A stretch of DNA of 64,000 nucleotides from Cupriavidus pauculus. GTDB lineage: Bacteria > Pseudomonadota > Gammaproteobacteria > Burkholderiales > Burkholderiaceae. A model generated the notes under the pieces. It saw only the letters and a list, made by a program, of their open reading frames with translations, was not told the DNA's origin and did no database searches. Shown in pieces: positions 27,844-37,467 of this stretch. Location of the stretch: positions 3,472,001 to 3,536,000 of the forward strand of contig NZ_CP033969.1 in the NCBI RefSeq assembly GCF_003854935.1. Reading direction: 5' to 3'. Numbering within the stretch: position 1 is the first letter of the stretch; every line of letters begins with the position of its first letter. The translations under genes were made by a program, and so were the position numbers.

Positions 27844-29097
27844 TTAGTTGACCTTGTCGGCCTTGCCTTCGTTGCCGGCGATGAACGGGCTCCACGGCTG
27901 GGCGCGGACCGGCTTGGCCGTCTTCCACACCACGTTGAACTGGCCGTCGCCCTTCACCTCGCCGATCATCACGGGCTTGTAGAGGTGGTGGTTGTCACCC
28001 ATGGTCAGCGTGAAGCCGTCCGGGGCCTTGAAGGTCTGGCCGTACATGGCGGCGCGCACCTTGTCCACGTCGGTGGTGCCGGCCTTCTTGACGGCCTGGG
28101 CCCACATGTGGATGCCCACGTAGGTGGCTTCCATCGGATCGTTGGTCACGCGCTTGTCGCCGCCGGGCAGGTTGTTGGCCTTGACCCATGCCGCCCACTG
28201 CTTCTTGAATGCATCGTTCTGCGGGTTCTTGACCGACATGAAGTAGTTCCACGCGGCCAGGTGGCCCACCAGCGGCTTGGTGTCGATGCCGCGCAGTTCT
28301 TCCTCGCCCACGGAGAACGCCACCACCGGCACGTCCTTGGCCTTCAGGCCGGCGTTGCCCAGTTCCTTGTAGAACGGCACGTTGGAGTCGCCGTTGATCG
28401 TCGAGATCACGGCGGTCTTGCCGCCCTGCGAGAACTTCTTGATGTTGGCGACGATGGTCTGATAGTCGCTGTGGCCGAACGGGGTGTAGACCTCCTCGAT
28501 GTCCTTGTCGGCCACGCCCTTGCTCTTCAGGAACGCGCGCAGGATCTTGTTGGTGGTGCGCGGGTAGACGTAGTCGGTGCCCAGCAGGAAGAAGCGCTTG
28601 GCGCCGCCGCCTTCCTTGCTCATCAGGTATTCCACCGCCGGGATGGCCTGCTGGTTCGGCGCGGCGCCCGTGTAGAACACGTTCTTGGACATTTCCTCGC
28701 CCTCGTACTGCACCGGGTAGAACAGCAGCGAATTCAGTTCCTCGTAGACCGGCAGCACGGACTTGCGCGACACCGACGTCCAGCAGCCGAACGTGACCGC
28801 GACCTTGTCCTTGGTGACAAGCTGGCGGGCCTTCTCGGCGAACAGCGGCCAGTTCGAGGCGGGGTCCACCACCACGGGCTCAAGCTTGCGGCCCAGCAGG
28901 CCGCCGCTCTTGTTGATCTCGTCGATCGTCATGAGCGCCACGTCCTTCAGCGACGTCTCGGAAATGGCCATCGTGCCGGACAGCGAGTGCAGGATGCCGA
29001 CCTTGATCGGCTCCTTGGTCTGCGCCATCAGCGGGCTGGTACCGATCATCGCCGCGGCGGCCACCGCCGACAGCTTCAGCATGTCACGTCGTTTCAT
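27844..29097 (-). CDS. urtA: urea ABC transporter substrate-binding protein UrtA
   Basis: This 417-residue periplasmic receptor starts at the ATG at 29097, with GGGAG 6 nt upstream; the frame extends further but includes the promoter region. A signal peptide (MKRRDMLKLS to about SPLMA) has a KRRDMLKL twin-Arg-like start, so Tat export is possible. The mature part begins KEPIKVGILHSLSGTMAISE, with TFGCWTSVSRKSVLPVYEE and LFYPVQYEGEE, all hallmark UrtA segments. It binds urea or short amides and delivers them to UrtBC. It is the first gene of the urt-ure series and is preceded by a sigma-54 promoter. Confidence 0.96.
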   Translation of the reverse strand: MKRRDMLKLSAVAAAAMIGTSPLMAQTKEPIKVGILHSLSGTMAISETSLKDVALMTIDEINKSGGLLGRKLEPVVVDPASNWPLFAEKARQLVTKDKVAVTFGCWTSVSRKSVLPVYEELNSLLFYPVQYEGEEMSKNVFYTGAAPNQQAIPAVEYLMSKEGGGAKRFFLLGTDYVYPRTTNKILRAFLKSKGVADKDIEEVYTPFGHSDYQTIVANIKKFSQGGKTAVISTINGDSNVPFYKELGNAGLKAKDVPVVAFSVGEEELRGIDTKPLVGHLAAWNYFMSVKNPQNDAFKKQWAAWVKANNLPGGDKRVTNDPMEATYVGIHMWAQAVKKAGTTDVDKVRAAMYGQTFKAPDGFTLTMGDNHHLYKPVMIGEVKGDGQFNVVWKTAKPVRAQPWSPFIAGNEGKADKVN

Positions 29098-29152
29098 TGC
29101 AGCTCCCAGTTTGTCGTGTTTGGTAGGGACTACGCACCCCGGGTGATGCTTC

Positions 29153-29168
29153 TGCAACTAGCGTGCCA
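29153..29168 (-). promoter_or_regulatory. sigma-54 (RpoN) promoter of urtA
   Basis: On the minus strand the sequence is TGGCACGCTAGTTGCA, a near-perfect match to the -24/-12 consensus TGGCACG-N4-TTGCA, with GG and GC exactly spaced. The predicted transcription start is near 29143, giving a leader of about 46 nt to the urtA ATG. RpoN dependence implies activation by an enhancer-binding protein, most likely NtrC under nitrogen limitation. Confidence 0.88.
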
Positions 29169-29239
29169 TCGGGCGCATCGCCCGCAAACCGTTGCCAGGC
29201 ATCGGCGACGCGACAAATCGGCGGAAAGGGAATCGCGGC

Positions 29240-29254
29240 GCACCAGGACGGTGC
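29240..29254. promoter_or_regulatory. candidate NtrC enhancer site
   Basis: GCACC-AGGAC-GGTGC is a perfect inverted repeat matching NtrC half-sites (GCACC-N5-GGTGC), 72 bp upstream of the -24 element. The spacing is normal for an enhancer-binding protein acting on a sigma-54 promoter. Confidence 0.72.
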
Positions 29255-29284
29255 GCGTGCCGCGCGGGGCAGGCGGCAGGAGGA

Positions 29285-29301
29285 TGCACCGATGCCGTGC
29301 A
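29285..29301. promoter_or_regulatory. second candidate NtrC site
   Basis: TGCACCGATGCCGTGCA is a 17-bp sequence with TGCAC and GTGCA arms in the same arrangement as the E. coli glnA NtrC site. It lies 31 bp beyond the first site. A weaker 15-bp form, TGCGCCGCCGGTGCA, is at 29326-29340. Confidence 0.5.
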
Positions 29302-29358
29302 TCGATGCGGCACGGTGCAGGACCGTGCGCCGCCGGTGCATGGCGCACCGCGGGCAAT

Positions 29359-29385
29359 AAAAAACGGGGCCCGAAGGCCCCGTTT
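29359..29385 (-). terminator. terminator of the cyo operon
   Basis: An 8-bp GC stem (29364-29371 with 29376-29383) with a CGAA/TTCG loop runs into a T-run on the minus strand (A-run 29359-29364 on the plus). It is about 23 bp past the cyoD stop and insulates the urtA promoter. Confidence 0.9.
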
Positions 29386-29407
29386 CGTCAGATACCGGCG
29401 ACGGCGG

Positions 29408-29758
29408 TTACTTGCTCATCCACGGCATCATGTTCGCGTTCATGTTGTGCATGATCCAGAGCGAACCGGCCAGCACGATGAACAGGATCAGGACCGTGAA
29501 CAGCAGCGCCATCACGTTCCACTTCTGGCCATCGGAGCCGTCCAGGTGCAGGAAGTACTTCAGGTGGACGACGATCTGCACGACGGCCATGCCCAGGATG
29601 ATCCAGAGCGTGGTGGCGCGGTCCATCGAGCCGTCCATCACGATCTTGAACGGGATCACGGTCAGGATCACGGCCAGCACGAAGCCGATGACGTACGACT
29701 TGACGCTGCTGTGGCCGTGCGACGCGCCGTGGGCGCTCGTAGCGTGTTGCTGTGCCAT
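29408..29758 (-). CDS. cyoD: cytochrome bo3 ubiquinol oxidase subunit IV
   Basis: This 116-residue subunit has a His-rich cytoplasmic N-terminus and three membrane helices (VIGFVLAVILTVIPF, LWIILGMAVVQIVVHLKYFL region, LLFTVLILFIVLAGSLWIMH). HLKYFLHL is a family hallmark. It stabilises assembly of the CuB centre in subunit I. It is the last gene of cyoABCD and starts next to the cyoC stop. Confidence 0.95.
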   Translation of the reverse strand: MAQQHATSAHGASHGHSSVKSYVIGFVLAVILTVIPFKIVMDGSMDRATTLWIILGMAVVQIVVHLKYFLHLDGSDGQKWNVMALLFTVLILFIVLAGSLWIMHNMNANMMPWMSK

Positions 29759-30403
29759 TTACATTGCTCCCATCAGGTAGACGACCGTGAACACGCCGAT
29801 CCAGACCACGTCCAGGAAGTGCCAGAACAGGCTGAGGCAGTTCAGGCGCTTGGCCACCACCGGCGTCAGGCCCTTCTTCGACAACTGGTACATCAGCACC
29901 AGCATCCACACCATGCCGCTTGCCACGTGCAGGCCGTGCGTGCCGACCAGCGTGAAGAACGACGACAGGAACGCGCTGCGGCTGGGGCCGGCGCCTTCGT
30001 GGATCAGGTGGGCGAACTCGTTGATTTCCATCGCCATGAAGCCCGCGCCAAGCAGGAACGTCACGGCCAGCCAGAACATCACGCGACCACGCTGCTGGTT
30101 CTGCATCGACACCATGGCAAAGCCGTAGGTGATCGACGAGAACAGCAGGATGGCGGTTTCCACGAGCACGTAGTTGAGCTCGAACAGCTCCTTGCCCGAC
30201 GGGCCGCCCGCCACTTCGCCACGCAGGACGGCGAACGCGGCGAACAGGCACGCGAACAGGATGCAGTCGCTCATCAGGTACAGCCAGAACCCGAAGATCG
30301 TGTTCTCGCTGGTGTCGTGATGCGCGTGGTCGTGCGCCTCGTCGTGCGAGTGCGCATGCGCGGGGGCTTGCGCCCCGAAGCGGTCAAGAACTTCTGTCGA
30401 CAT
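29759..30403 (-). CDS. cyoC: cytochrome bo3 ubiquinol oxidase subunit III
   Basis: This 214-residue membrane protein has a His-rich N-terminus and five expected helices. It shows [42 protein letters not shown] and [15 protein letters not shown], all typical of the heme-copper oxidase subunit III family. It has a structural role in the quinol oxidase and lies directly between cyoB and cyoD. Confidence 0.96.
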   Translation of the reverse strand: MSTEVLDRFGAQAPAHAHSHDEAHDHAHHDTSENTIFGFWLYLMSDCILFACLFAAFAVLRGEVAGGPSGKELFELNYVLVETAILLFSSITYGFAMVSMQNQQRGRVMFWLAVTFLLGAGFMAMEINEFAHLIHEGAGPSRSAFLSSFFTLVGTHGLHVASGMVWMLVLMYQLSKKGLTPVVAKRLNCLSLFWHFLDVVWIGVFTVVYLMGAM

Positions 30404-30408
30404 GGTTA

Positions 30409-32385
30409 TCAGCCCTGGGCAGCCACACGCTGCTGGTAGCGGGTTTCGATCTGCTCGACCTCGGCGGCCGGCACGTAGTAGTCGATGTGGTCATCGTTGG
30501 CGCGGCGGATGAACGCCACGACCATGCCGACCAGGCCCACGGCGGCCAGCCACCAGATGTGCCAGGTCAGCGCGAAGCCCAGCGCCAGGCTCCAGGCACC
30601 CATGTAGAAGCCGGCTGCCGTGTTCTTCGGCATGTGGATCTGCTCGAAGCCGCTGGTCGGCATCTTCTCGCCACGGGCCTTCATGTCGGCAAACGCGTCC
30701 AGGTCACGCACCACCGGGGTGTGCGCGAAGTTGTAGAACGCGGGCGGCGACGACGTGGCCCATTCCAGCGTGCGGCCACCCCACGGGTCGCCGGTCACGT
30801 CGGCCAGCTTCTTGCGGTCGCGGATCGACACGACGATCTGCAGCACCTGGAAGCCGATGCCCATCGCCACGAACACCACGCCCACCACGGCCAGGTGCAG
30901 CCAGGGCGTCCATTCCGGGTTGTCGGTATGGTTCAGGCGGCGCGTCATGCCCATCAGGCCCAGCACGTACAGCGGCATGAACGCGAAGTAGAAGCCCACC
31001 AGCCAGCACCAGAAGGCGCACTTGCCCAGGCGCTCGTTCAGCTTGAAGCCGAACGCCTTCGGCCACCAGTAGGTGACGCCGGCCAGGTAGCCGAACAGCA
31101 CGCCGCCGATGATCACGTTGTGGAAGTGGGCGATCAGGAACAGCGAGTTGTGCAGCACGAAGTCCGCTGCCGGCACGGCCATCAGCACGCCGGTCATGCC
31201 GCCGATCACGAACGTGATCATGAAGCCCAGCGTCCACAGCACCGGCGACGTGAACTGCACGCGGCCACGGTACATCGTGAACAGCCAGTTGAAGATCTTC
31301 ACGCCCGTCGGGATCGAGATGATCATCGTCGTGATGCCGAAGAACGCGTTGACGTTGGCACCGGAGCCCATCGTGAAGAAGTGGTGCAGCCACACGATGA
31401 ACGACAGGACCATGATCGCGGCCGTGGCGTAGACCATGCCCTTGTAGCCGAACAGCTTCTTGCCCGAGAACGTCGAGATGATTTCCGAGAAGATGCCGAA
31501 GGCCGGCAGGATCAGGATGTACACCTCGGGGTGGCCCCAGATCCAGATCAGGTTCACGTACATCATGGCGTTACCGCCGCCATCGTTCGTGAAGAAGTGC
31601 ATGTCGAAGTAGCGGTCCAGGCCCAGCAGCGCCAGCGACACGGTCAGCACCGGGAAGGCGGCCACGATCAGCACGTTGGTGCACAGGGCCGTCCAGGTGA
31701 ACACCGGCATGCGCATCAGCGTCATGCCCGGGGCGCGCATCTTCAGGATCGTCACCAGGAAGTTCACGCCGGTAAGCAGCGTGCCCAACCCTGAAATCTG
31801 CAGCGACCAGAGGTAGTAGTCCACCCCCACGCCAGGGCTGTAGTCCAGGCCCGACAGCGGCGGGTAGGCCAGCCAGCCGGTGCGCGCGAACTCGCCAACG
31901 CCCAGCGACACGTTCACCAGCATCGCGCCGGCCACGAACAGCCAGAAGCTCAGCGTGTTCAGGAACGGGAATGCCACGTCGCGCGCGCCAATCTGCAGCG
32001 GCACCACGAGGTTCATCAGGCCCGTCATCAGCGGCATGGCCACGAAGAAGATCATGATCACGCCGTGGGCCGTGAACACCTGGTCGTAGTGCTCGGGCGG
32101 CAGGAAGCCGGTGGCACCGTTGGTGGCCACGGCAAGCTGGGTACGCATCATGATGGCGTCGGCAAAGCCGCGCAGCAGCATGATCAGCGCCACCAGCGAG
32201 TACATCACGCCGATGCGCTTGTGGTCGACCGAGGTAATCCACTCGGTCCACAGGTAGTCCCACTTCTTGAAATACGTGATCGCGCCGAGCAGCGCCAGCC
32301 CGCCAAGGGCCACGCAGCTCAGCGTGATCATGATGATCGGCTCATGAAACGGAATCGCCGACAAACTCAATTTGCCAAACATCAT
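30409..32385 (-). CDS. cyoB: cytochrome bo3 ubiquinol oxidase subunit I
   Basis: This 658-residue catalytic subunit reduces oxygen to water and pumps protons. Expected signatures are visible: [15 protein letters not shown] (low-spin heme His), [17 protein letters not shown] (CuB His cross-linked to Tyr) and WLHHFFTMG (the two remaining CuB His), and then [14 protein letters not shown] (heme ligands). [10 protein letters not shown] begins the first core helix. It accepts electrons from ubiquinol and has about 15 helices. It lies between cyoA and cyoC with 5-6 bp gaps. Confidence 0.97.
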   Translation of the reverse strand: MMFGKLSLSAIPFHEPIIMITLSCVALGGLALLGAITYFKKWDYLWTEWITSVDHKRIGVMYSLVALIMLLRGFADAIMMRTQLAVATNGATGFLPPEHYDQVFTAHGVIMIFFVAMPLMTGLMNLVVPLQIGARDVAFPFLNTLSFWLFVAGAMLVNVSLGVGEFARTGWLAYPPLSGLDYSPGVGVDYYLWSLQISGLGTLLTGVNFLVTILKMRAPGMTLMRMPVFTWTALCTNVLIVAAFPVLTVSLALLGLDRYFDMHFFTNDGGGNAMMYVNLIWIWGHPEVYILILPAFGIFSEIISTFSGKKLFGYKGMVYATAAIMVLSFIVWLHHFFTMGSGANVNAFFGITTMIISIPTGVKIFNWLFTMYRGRVQFTSPVLWTLGFMITFVIGGMTGVLMAVPAADFVLHNSLFLIAHFHNVIIGGVLFGYLAGVTYWWPKAFGFKLNERLGKCAFWCWLVGFYFAFMPLYVLGLMGMTRRLNHTDNPEWTPWLHLAVVGVVFVAMGIGFQVLQIVVSIRDRKKLADVTGDPWGGRTLEWATSSPPAFYNFAHTPVVRDLDAFADMKARGEKMPTSGFEQIHMPKNTAAGFYMGAWSLALGFALTWHIWWLAAVGLVGMVVAFIRRANDDHIDYYVPAAEVEQIETRYQQRVAAQG

Positions 32386-32390
32386 TGCTC

Positions 32391-33359
32391 CTAGATTTGC
32401 GCGCCCACGGCCGGGGTGGCCGGCGTGGTCAGGGACACACGCTCTTCGCCGAGCGTGTTACGCGACGTGCAGACCGGACCGCCATCGAAACCTTCGCGGG
32501 CGATTGCACGGCCGTCGTGCCCCATGTACTGATGCAGGATGCCGGTGAACAGGTTGTCTTCGACCTTGCCGAAGTACGTCACCGGTTCTGCCTCGCTCGG
32601 CTTGGCCAGGACCTTGTAGTCCGCGGCGGCGAGCTGCTTGCTGGACGCGCGCACCTGCTCCACCCACTTGTCGAACTCGAAGTTCGACATGGCGATGGTC
32701 TTGAACTTCATGCCCGAGAAGCCGCCGCCACTGTAGTTGGCGGACATGCCGTCGTACGTGCCGGCTTCATTGGCGATGAGGTGCAGCTTGGTCTCCATCC
32801 CGGCCATGGCGTACACCTGGCTGCCCAGTTGCGGGATGAAGAACGAATTCATGATCGAATCCGACGTGATCTTGAAGTTCACCGGCGTGTTCACCGGCAG
32901 CGCCAGCTGGTTGACCGTCGCGATCTTCAGTTCGGGATAGATGAACAGCCATTTCCAGTTCATCGCCACGGCTTCCACCTGCACGGGCTTGACGCTGGAT
33001 TCCAGCGGCTTGTACGGATCGAGGTCGTGGGAAGACTTCCACGTGATGATGCCCAGCGCGATGATGATCAGGCACGGGATCAGCCAGACCACCACTTCGA
33101 TCTTCGTCGAGTGCGACCAGTCGGGGTCGTAGGTGGCCGACGTGTTGCTGGCGCGGTACTTCCACGCGAACACGAGCGTCAGGATGATGACTGGCACGAC
33201 GACCAGCAGCATCAGCCAGGTGGCGATCAGGATGATGCCCTTGATGTCCACGCCGACCTGCCCTTTCGGGTTCATCAGCGCAAAGTCGCAGCCGGCCAGC
33301 AGGAGCAGGCCAAGGCAAGGCAGGTACCGCATCAGGCGCGGCATTGTTGGTGTCTTCAT
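32391..33359 (-). CDS. cyoA: cytochrome bo3 ubiquinol oxidase subunit II, lipoprotein
   Basis: This 322-residue subunit starts at the ATG at 33359 (an ATG five codons on, MPRLMRY, is an alternative). The signal ends in LLLLAGC with C24 as the lipidation site. Two membrane helices are followed by a periplasmic cupredoxin-like domain ([43 protein letters not shown]) that lacks the CuA ligands, as expected for a quinol rather than cytochrome c oxidase. It is the first gene of the cyo operon, preceded by a long non-coding region. Confidence 0.95.
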   Translation of the reverse strand: MKTPTMPRLMRYLPCLGLLLLAGCDFALMNPKGQVGVDIKGIILIATWLMLLVVVPVIILTLVFAWKYRASNTSATYDPDWSHSTKIEVVVWLIPCLIIIALGIITWKSSHDLDPYKPLESSVKPVQVEAVAMNWKWLFIYPELKIATVNQLALPVNTPVNFKITSDSIMNSFFIPQLGSQVYAMAGMETKLHLIANEAGTYDGMSANYSGGGFSGMKFKTIAMSNFEFDKWVEQVRASSKQLAAADYKVLAKPSEAEPVTYFGKVEDNLFTGILHQYMGHDGRAIAREGFDGGPVCTSRNTLGEERVSLTTPATPAVGAQI

Positions 33360-33760
33360 GTCACGACGGTCTGGTTGCGCCACGCCTGTGCACAAGCGAG
33401 GCACTGCCGCCTGCTGCACGGGGCAACGGGCTGGCTGGGCTGGGGAAAACCGGGGACGTGTCCTAAGCTGGCGCGTGCGGAAAATGGGGCGTGCAAGCGC
33501 CGGCGGACCATGCGGCCGGGCAACGCCATGAGCGCGGCTGGACAGCAACTGACGACTGCGTGCGCGAAACGCGGGGGGCGCCAAGCGTGCGCTGAGGTAA
33601 CCGACTGCCTACTGCGATCGGTCCCGGTTCGGAGCAGCCACCGGGACAAGCGTTGTGCAACGATGCCTACGCGGTATCCGCCTGCATTTGACCGCCTCGC
33701 CAGCGCAGCGAGAACGGTCTCCGAGCGGATATCGCATTACCTAAAACATCGTTGGCCGCG

Positions 33761-33790
33761 AATGTACCGCAACGCAACATTGCGGGTAAA
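33761..33790 (-). promoter_or_regulatory. candidate cyo promoter with inverted repeat in the spacer
   Basis: On the minus strand TTTACC (33790-33785) and TACATT (33766-33761) are separated by 18 bp. That spacer is almost exactly the inverted repeat CCGCAA-N7-TTGCGG (33767-33785). A regulator bound there would sit between -35 and -10. The hexamers are only moderate matches, so this is a suggestion. Confidence 0.4.
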
Positions 33791-33901
33791 CCCAAACACA
33801 ACGGAAACACTGTTCTTTTAATCGGACAATGTTTCAGCTGTCGCACAAAGGAAACAGATCACGTCATGAAGCGATGGACGACGCGAATCTGCTGGACAAA
33901 A

Positions 33902-33926
33902 GAAAAGGGCCGCGTTCTAGCGGCCC
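33902..33926 (-). terminator. terminator of the MaoC/acyl-CoA dehydrogenase operon
   Basis: A 7-bp GC stem (33907-33913 with 33920-33926) with a 6-nt loop is followed on the minus strand by a T-rich tract (CTTTTCTTTT). It starts about 25 bp past the MaoC stop. Confidence 0.85.
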
Positions 33927-33951
33927 CGCTGGCGCTGCGCTGACGGCGCGC

Positions 33952-34425
33952 TCAGGAGTAGCGGCGGGTGATCGATTCTGCCACGCAGACCGGCCGGTCG
34001 CTGCCTTCCCGCTCGACCGTGACCTCCCAGGTGGACTGCGCCCCAACCAGCCCGTTGGGCGCCGGGTCCAGCCGCTCCACCTTGAGCAGTTTCACGCGTG
34101 CGCGCAGGCGGCTGCCCACCGGCACCGGGGCGGTGAATCGCACCCGGTTCAGGCCATAGTTGACGCCCATCTTGACGCCTTCCATGTGGATGGCACTGTG
34201 CATGAACTGCGGCAGCAGCGACAGCGTCAGGAAGCCGTGCGCCACCGGGGCGCCGAACGGCGACTCGCGCCGGGCCCGCTCGACGTCCACGTGGATCCAC
34301 TGGTGGTCGCCGGTCGCCTCGGCGAACAGGTTCACCTGCTGCTGGGTGATCTCGAACCAGTCGCTGACGGCCACTTCCTGGCCCTGGAGGGATTCCAGTT
34401 CTTCCAGCGATGCGATGGTGCGCAT
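33952..34425 (-). CDS. MaoC-family dehydratase (R-specific enoyl-CoA hydratase type)
   Basis: This 157-residue hot-dog-fold protein starts at the ATG at 34425 with AGGAGAC upstream. The hydratase motif is FAEATGDHQWIHVDVERA (catalytic Asp and His near residues 40-45), followed by SPFGAPVAHGFLTLSLLPQF. NRVRFTAPVPVGSRLRARV is the usual strand after the active site. Such enzymes hydrate trans-2-enoyl-CoA to (R)-3-hydroxyacyl-CoA. It is the last gene of a DUF1178-acyl-CoA dehydrogenase-MaoC series and is followed by a terminator. Confidence 0.88.
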   Translation of the reverse strand: MRTIASLEELESLQGQEVAVSDWFEITQQQVNLFAEATGDHQWIHVDVERARRESPFGAPVAHGFLTLSLLPQFMHSAIHMEGVKMGVNYGLNRVRFTAPVPVGSRLRARVKLLKVERLDPAPNGLVGAQSTWEVTVEREGSDRPVCVAESITRRYS

Positions 34426-34460
34426 ATGCGTTGTCTCCTGTCGTGCTGTGGTAGGTGCTG

Positions 34461-34492
34461 CTGTGGTGCTGTGTTCCTGTGGTGCTGTGTTC
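34461..34492. repeat. two-copy 16-bp tandem repeat
   Basis: The 16-mer CTGTGGTGCTGTGTTC occurs twice without a gap (34461-34476 and 34477-34492), with partial copies on each side. It lies in the roughly 100-bp gap between two MaoC genes and looks like a slippage product with no evident function. Confidence 0.85.
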
Positions 34493-34526
34493 CTGTCGGC
34501 CGGATGTCCTGCTGCCGGCCGTTGCC

Positions 34527-34979
34527 TTACGCCGGGCGCCGCTTGTACATACCCATGCCCTTGACCGTGCAGACCACCTCGCCCTTCTGGTTCGTGCCGA
34601 CCCACTGGGTCATCACCACGCCCCGGTCAGGCTTGGAGCTGGACGGCCGGGCGTCCAGGATCTTGAGCGACGCGGTCAGCGTGTCGCCGGCATAGACCGG
34701 CTTGATCCAGCGGACTTCGTCCACGCCGGGCGAGCCCATGCTGGTGGAGCGGTCGCCCATCGACTGTACCAGCAGCCGCATGATGATGCCGCAGGTCATC
34801 CAGCCGCTGGAGATCAGCCCGCCGTAGATGCTCTGCTCGGCGGCGGCCTTGTCGATGTGGAACGGCTGGGGGTCGTACTGCCTGGCGAACGCGACGATTT
34901 CCTCTTCGGTCACGTGGTAGCTGCCGAGCGGGATCTCGCTGCCGACGACGTAGTCTTCGAAATACATCTTGCTGGACAT
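34527..34979 (-). CDS. MaoC-family dehydratase
   Basis: This 150-residue hot-dog protein starts at the ATG at 34979, with GGAG 8 nt upstream. MYFEDYVVGSEIPLG and FARQYDPQPFHIDKAAAEQS give the MaoC active-site region (Asp and His in the DPQPFHID segment), followed by IYGGLISSGWMTCGIIMRL. It differs from the downstream MaoC protein in the motif (DPQPFHID versus DHQWIHVD), suggesting different substrates or a heteromeric two-hot-dog enzyme. It lies between the acyl-CoA dehydrogenase pair and the second MaoC gene. Confidence 0.87.
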   Translation of the reverse strand: MSSKMYFEDYVVGSEIPLGSYHVTEEEIVAFARQYDPQPFHIDKAAAEQSIYGGLISSGWMTCGIIMRLLVQSMGDRSTSMGSPGVDEVRWIKPVYAGDTLTASLKILDARPSSSKPDRGVVMTQWVGTNQKGEVVCTVKGMGMYKRRPA

Positions 34980-34994
34980 CGGGGGCTCCAAAGC

Positions 34995-35026
34995 AAAAAA
35001 CCGCGCTCGGGGTGGCCGGCGCGGTT
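34995..35026 (-). terminator. hairpin after the small acyl-CoA dehydrogenase gene
   Basis: Stem 34999-35006 pairs with 35019-35026 (AACCGCGC/GCGCGGTT) and is followed on the minus strand by a run of six T. It is a good intrinsic terminator, yet the next MaoC gene begins only about 20 bp later, so it probably attenuates rather than ends the operon. Confidence 0.8.
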
Positions 35027-35043
35027 CGGGTCAATCGATGCGG

Positions 35044-36162
35044 TCAGGCGGCTTCCTGGAAGCCGGGCTGGCTGGCAAAGCGTCCCAGGTGGTGGTCCAC
35101 GTCGCCGAAGGTCGTGTTGATCAGCGTCAGCCGCTTGAACATGTGCGCGGCCGGCAGTTCGTCGGTCACGCCCATGCCGCCGTGGATCTGCACCGCCTCC
35201 TGGCCGACCGAGCGGGCCGCCTGGCCCACGCGCGCCTTGGCGGCGGACACGTAGCGGCGGCGCTCCTCGGGCGACGCCTCCTCGAAGCGCGCCGCGGCCA
35301 GCAGCGTGATCGAGCGCGACTGCTCGGCATGGATGAACATCTCGACCATGCGGTGCTGCAGCGCCTGGAAGCGGGCGATGGGCACGCCAAACTGCTGGCG
35401 CGTCTTGGCGTATTCGAGCGTGGCGGCGTTCAGCGTATCCATCACGCCAACGGCCTCGGCGCAGAGCAGCACGGCGGCATAGTCGGCCGTGGCCTCCAGC
35501 ACGTCCCAGCCCTTGCCTTCGGCGCCCAGCAGCGTGGCGGGGGCGTCGGTGAACGTCACGTCGGCCGCGCGCAGGTTGTCGATCGTGCGGTAGTCCTTGA
35601 CGCTGACGCCCGCGCCCAGCGTGTCGACCAGGAACAGCGAGATGCCATCGCGGTCAGACTGGCCGCCGGCCGTACGGGCCGACACCACCAGCTTGTCAGC
35701 TTGCGCGCCGTGGATCACCACGACCTTGCGGCCGTTGAGCTTGCCGCCCTTGGCCGTCACGGTCACGTTGTGCAGCTCGTAGCGCGCCTGCGGCTCGTTG
35801 AACGCCGTGGCCAGCTTCACTTCACCGCCGGCCACCTGTTCCAGCAGCGCGTCCTGCCCGCCGGCCAGCTTCAGTGCCTGCGTGGCCACCACGGTGGCAA
35901 AGTACGGCTCGACCACCAGGCCACGGCCCAGTTGTTCCTGCACCACCATCATGTCGACGGCCGTGCCCGAGAACCCGCCCTGCGCTTCCGGCACCGGCAG
36001 CGCCGTCAGGCCCAGTTCCACCAGGGCGCCCCAAGCCTGCTCGCCAAAGCCGGCATCGGTCTTGATGTTCTTCTTGCGCGATTCGAAGTCGTAGCTTTTC
36101 TCGACGAAGCGGCGGATGGCATCGGACAGTTGCTTCTGTTCGTCGCTGAGATTGAAGTTCAT
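35044..36162 (-). CDS. acyl-CoA dehydrogenase, PimD-like small subunit
   Basis: This 372-residue flavoprotein starts MNFNLSDEQKQLSDAIRRFV. The middle domain is divergent from classical acyl-CoA dehydrogenases (AFNEPQARYELHNV where TEP/GSD is usual), as in the small partner of two-subunit dehydrogenases such as pimeloyl-CoA dehydrogenase PimCD. The C-terminal domain keeps YAKTRQQFGVPIARFQALQHRMVEM and VQIHGGMGVTDELPAAHMFKR. It lies 13 bp downstream of the large-subunit gene. The pair is expected to form an alpha2beta2 enzyme in which flavin binding is shared. The substrate is unknown; pimeloyl-CoA is only one possibility. Confidence 0.87.
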   Translation of the reverse strand: MNFNLSDEQKQLSDAIRRFVEKSYDFESRKKNIKTDAGFGEQAWGALVELGLTALPVPEAQGGFSGTAVDMMVVQEQLGRGLVVEPYFATVVATQALKLAGGQDALLEQVAGGEVKLATAFNEPQARYELHNVTVTAKGGKLNGRKVVVIHGAQADKLVVSARTAGGQSDRDGISLFLVDTLGAGVSVKDYRTIDNLRAADVTFTDAPATLLGAEGKGWDVLEATADYAAVLLCAEAVGVMDTLNAATLEYAKTRQQFGVPIARFQALQHRMVEMFIHAEQSRSITLLAAARFEEASPEERRRYVSAAKARVGQAARSVGQEAVQIHGGMGVTDELPAAHMFKRLTLINTTFGDVDHHLGRFASQPGFQEAA

Positions 36163-36175
36163 GTCGCGTGTCTCC

Positions 36176-37378
<1,203 letters not shown>

Positions 37379-37467
37379 GCCCGTCTCCATTGGTGGTGCC
37401 GGCGGGCGCCGGCCGATTGTTTTCCCTGCGCATCGCTGCGCGGAAAAACCGGGCACAGGATGCTTGT

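Larger units (their letters stand above)
29098..29387. other. regulatory gap upstream of urtA
   Basis: The gap between urtA and cyoD (310 bp) holds the urtA leader (about 46 nt), a sigma-54 promoter, NtrC-like inverted repeats about 70-135 bp upstream of it, and the terminator of cyoD at its far end. No protein-coding frame is supported. The GTGC-rich sequence between 29240 and 29350 contains several TGCA/GTGC half-sites. Confidence 0.7.
33360..33951. other. long non-coding region upstream of cyoA
   Basis: This 592-bp region lies between cyoA and a MaoC gene on the same strand. It contains the MaoC terminator at its right end, an AT-richer patch (33720-33850) with a candidate promoter and inverted repeat, and then about 390 bp up to cyoA. 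No convincing protein frame is present, so the cyo transcript may carry an unusually long leader, or a further promoter lies nearer the gene. Confidence 0.55.

Noticed and set aside
29192-30439. Plus-strand frame across the urtA promoter and cyoD/cyoC
   Set aside because: It crosses a terminator and regulatory sites and is antisense to conserved oxidase genes.
34461-34492. Phase-variable tract
   Set aside because: The 16-bp unit is present only twice and lies in a non-coding gap; no promoter element was recognised there that it would change.
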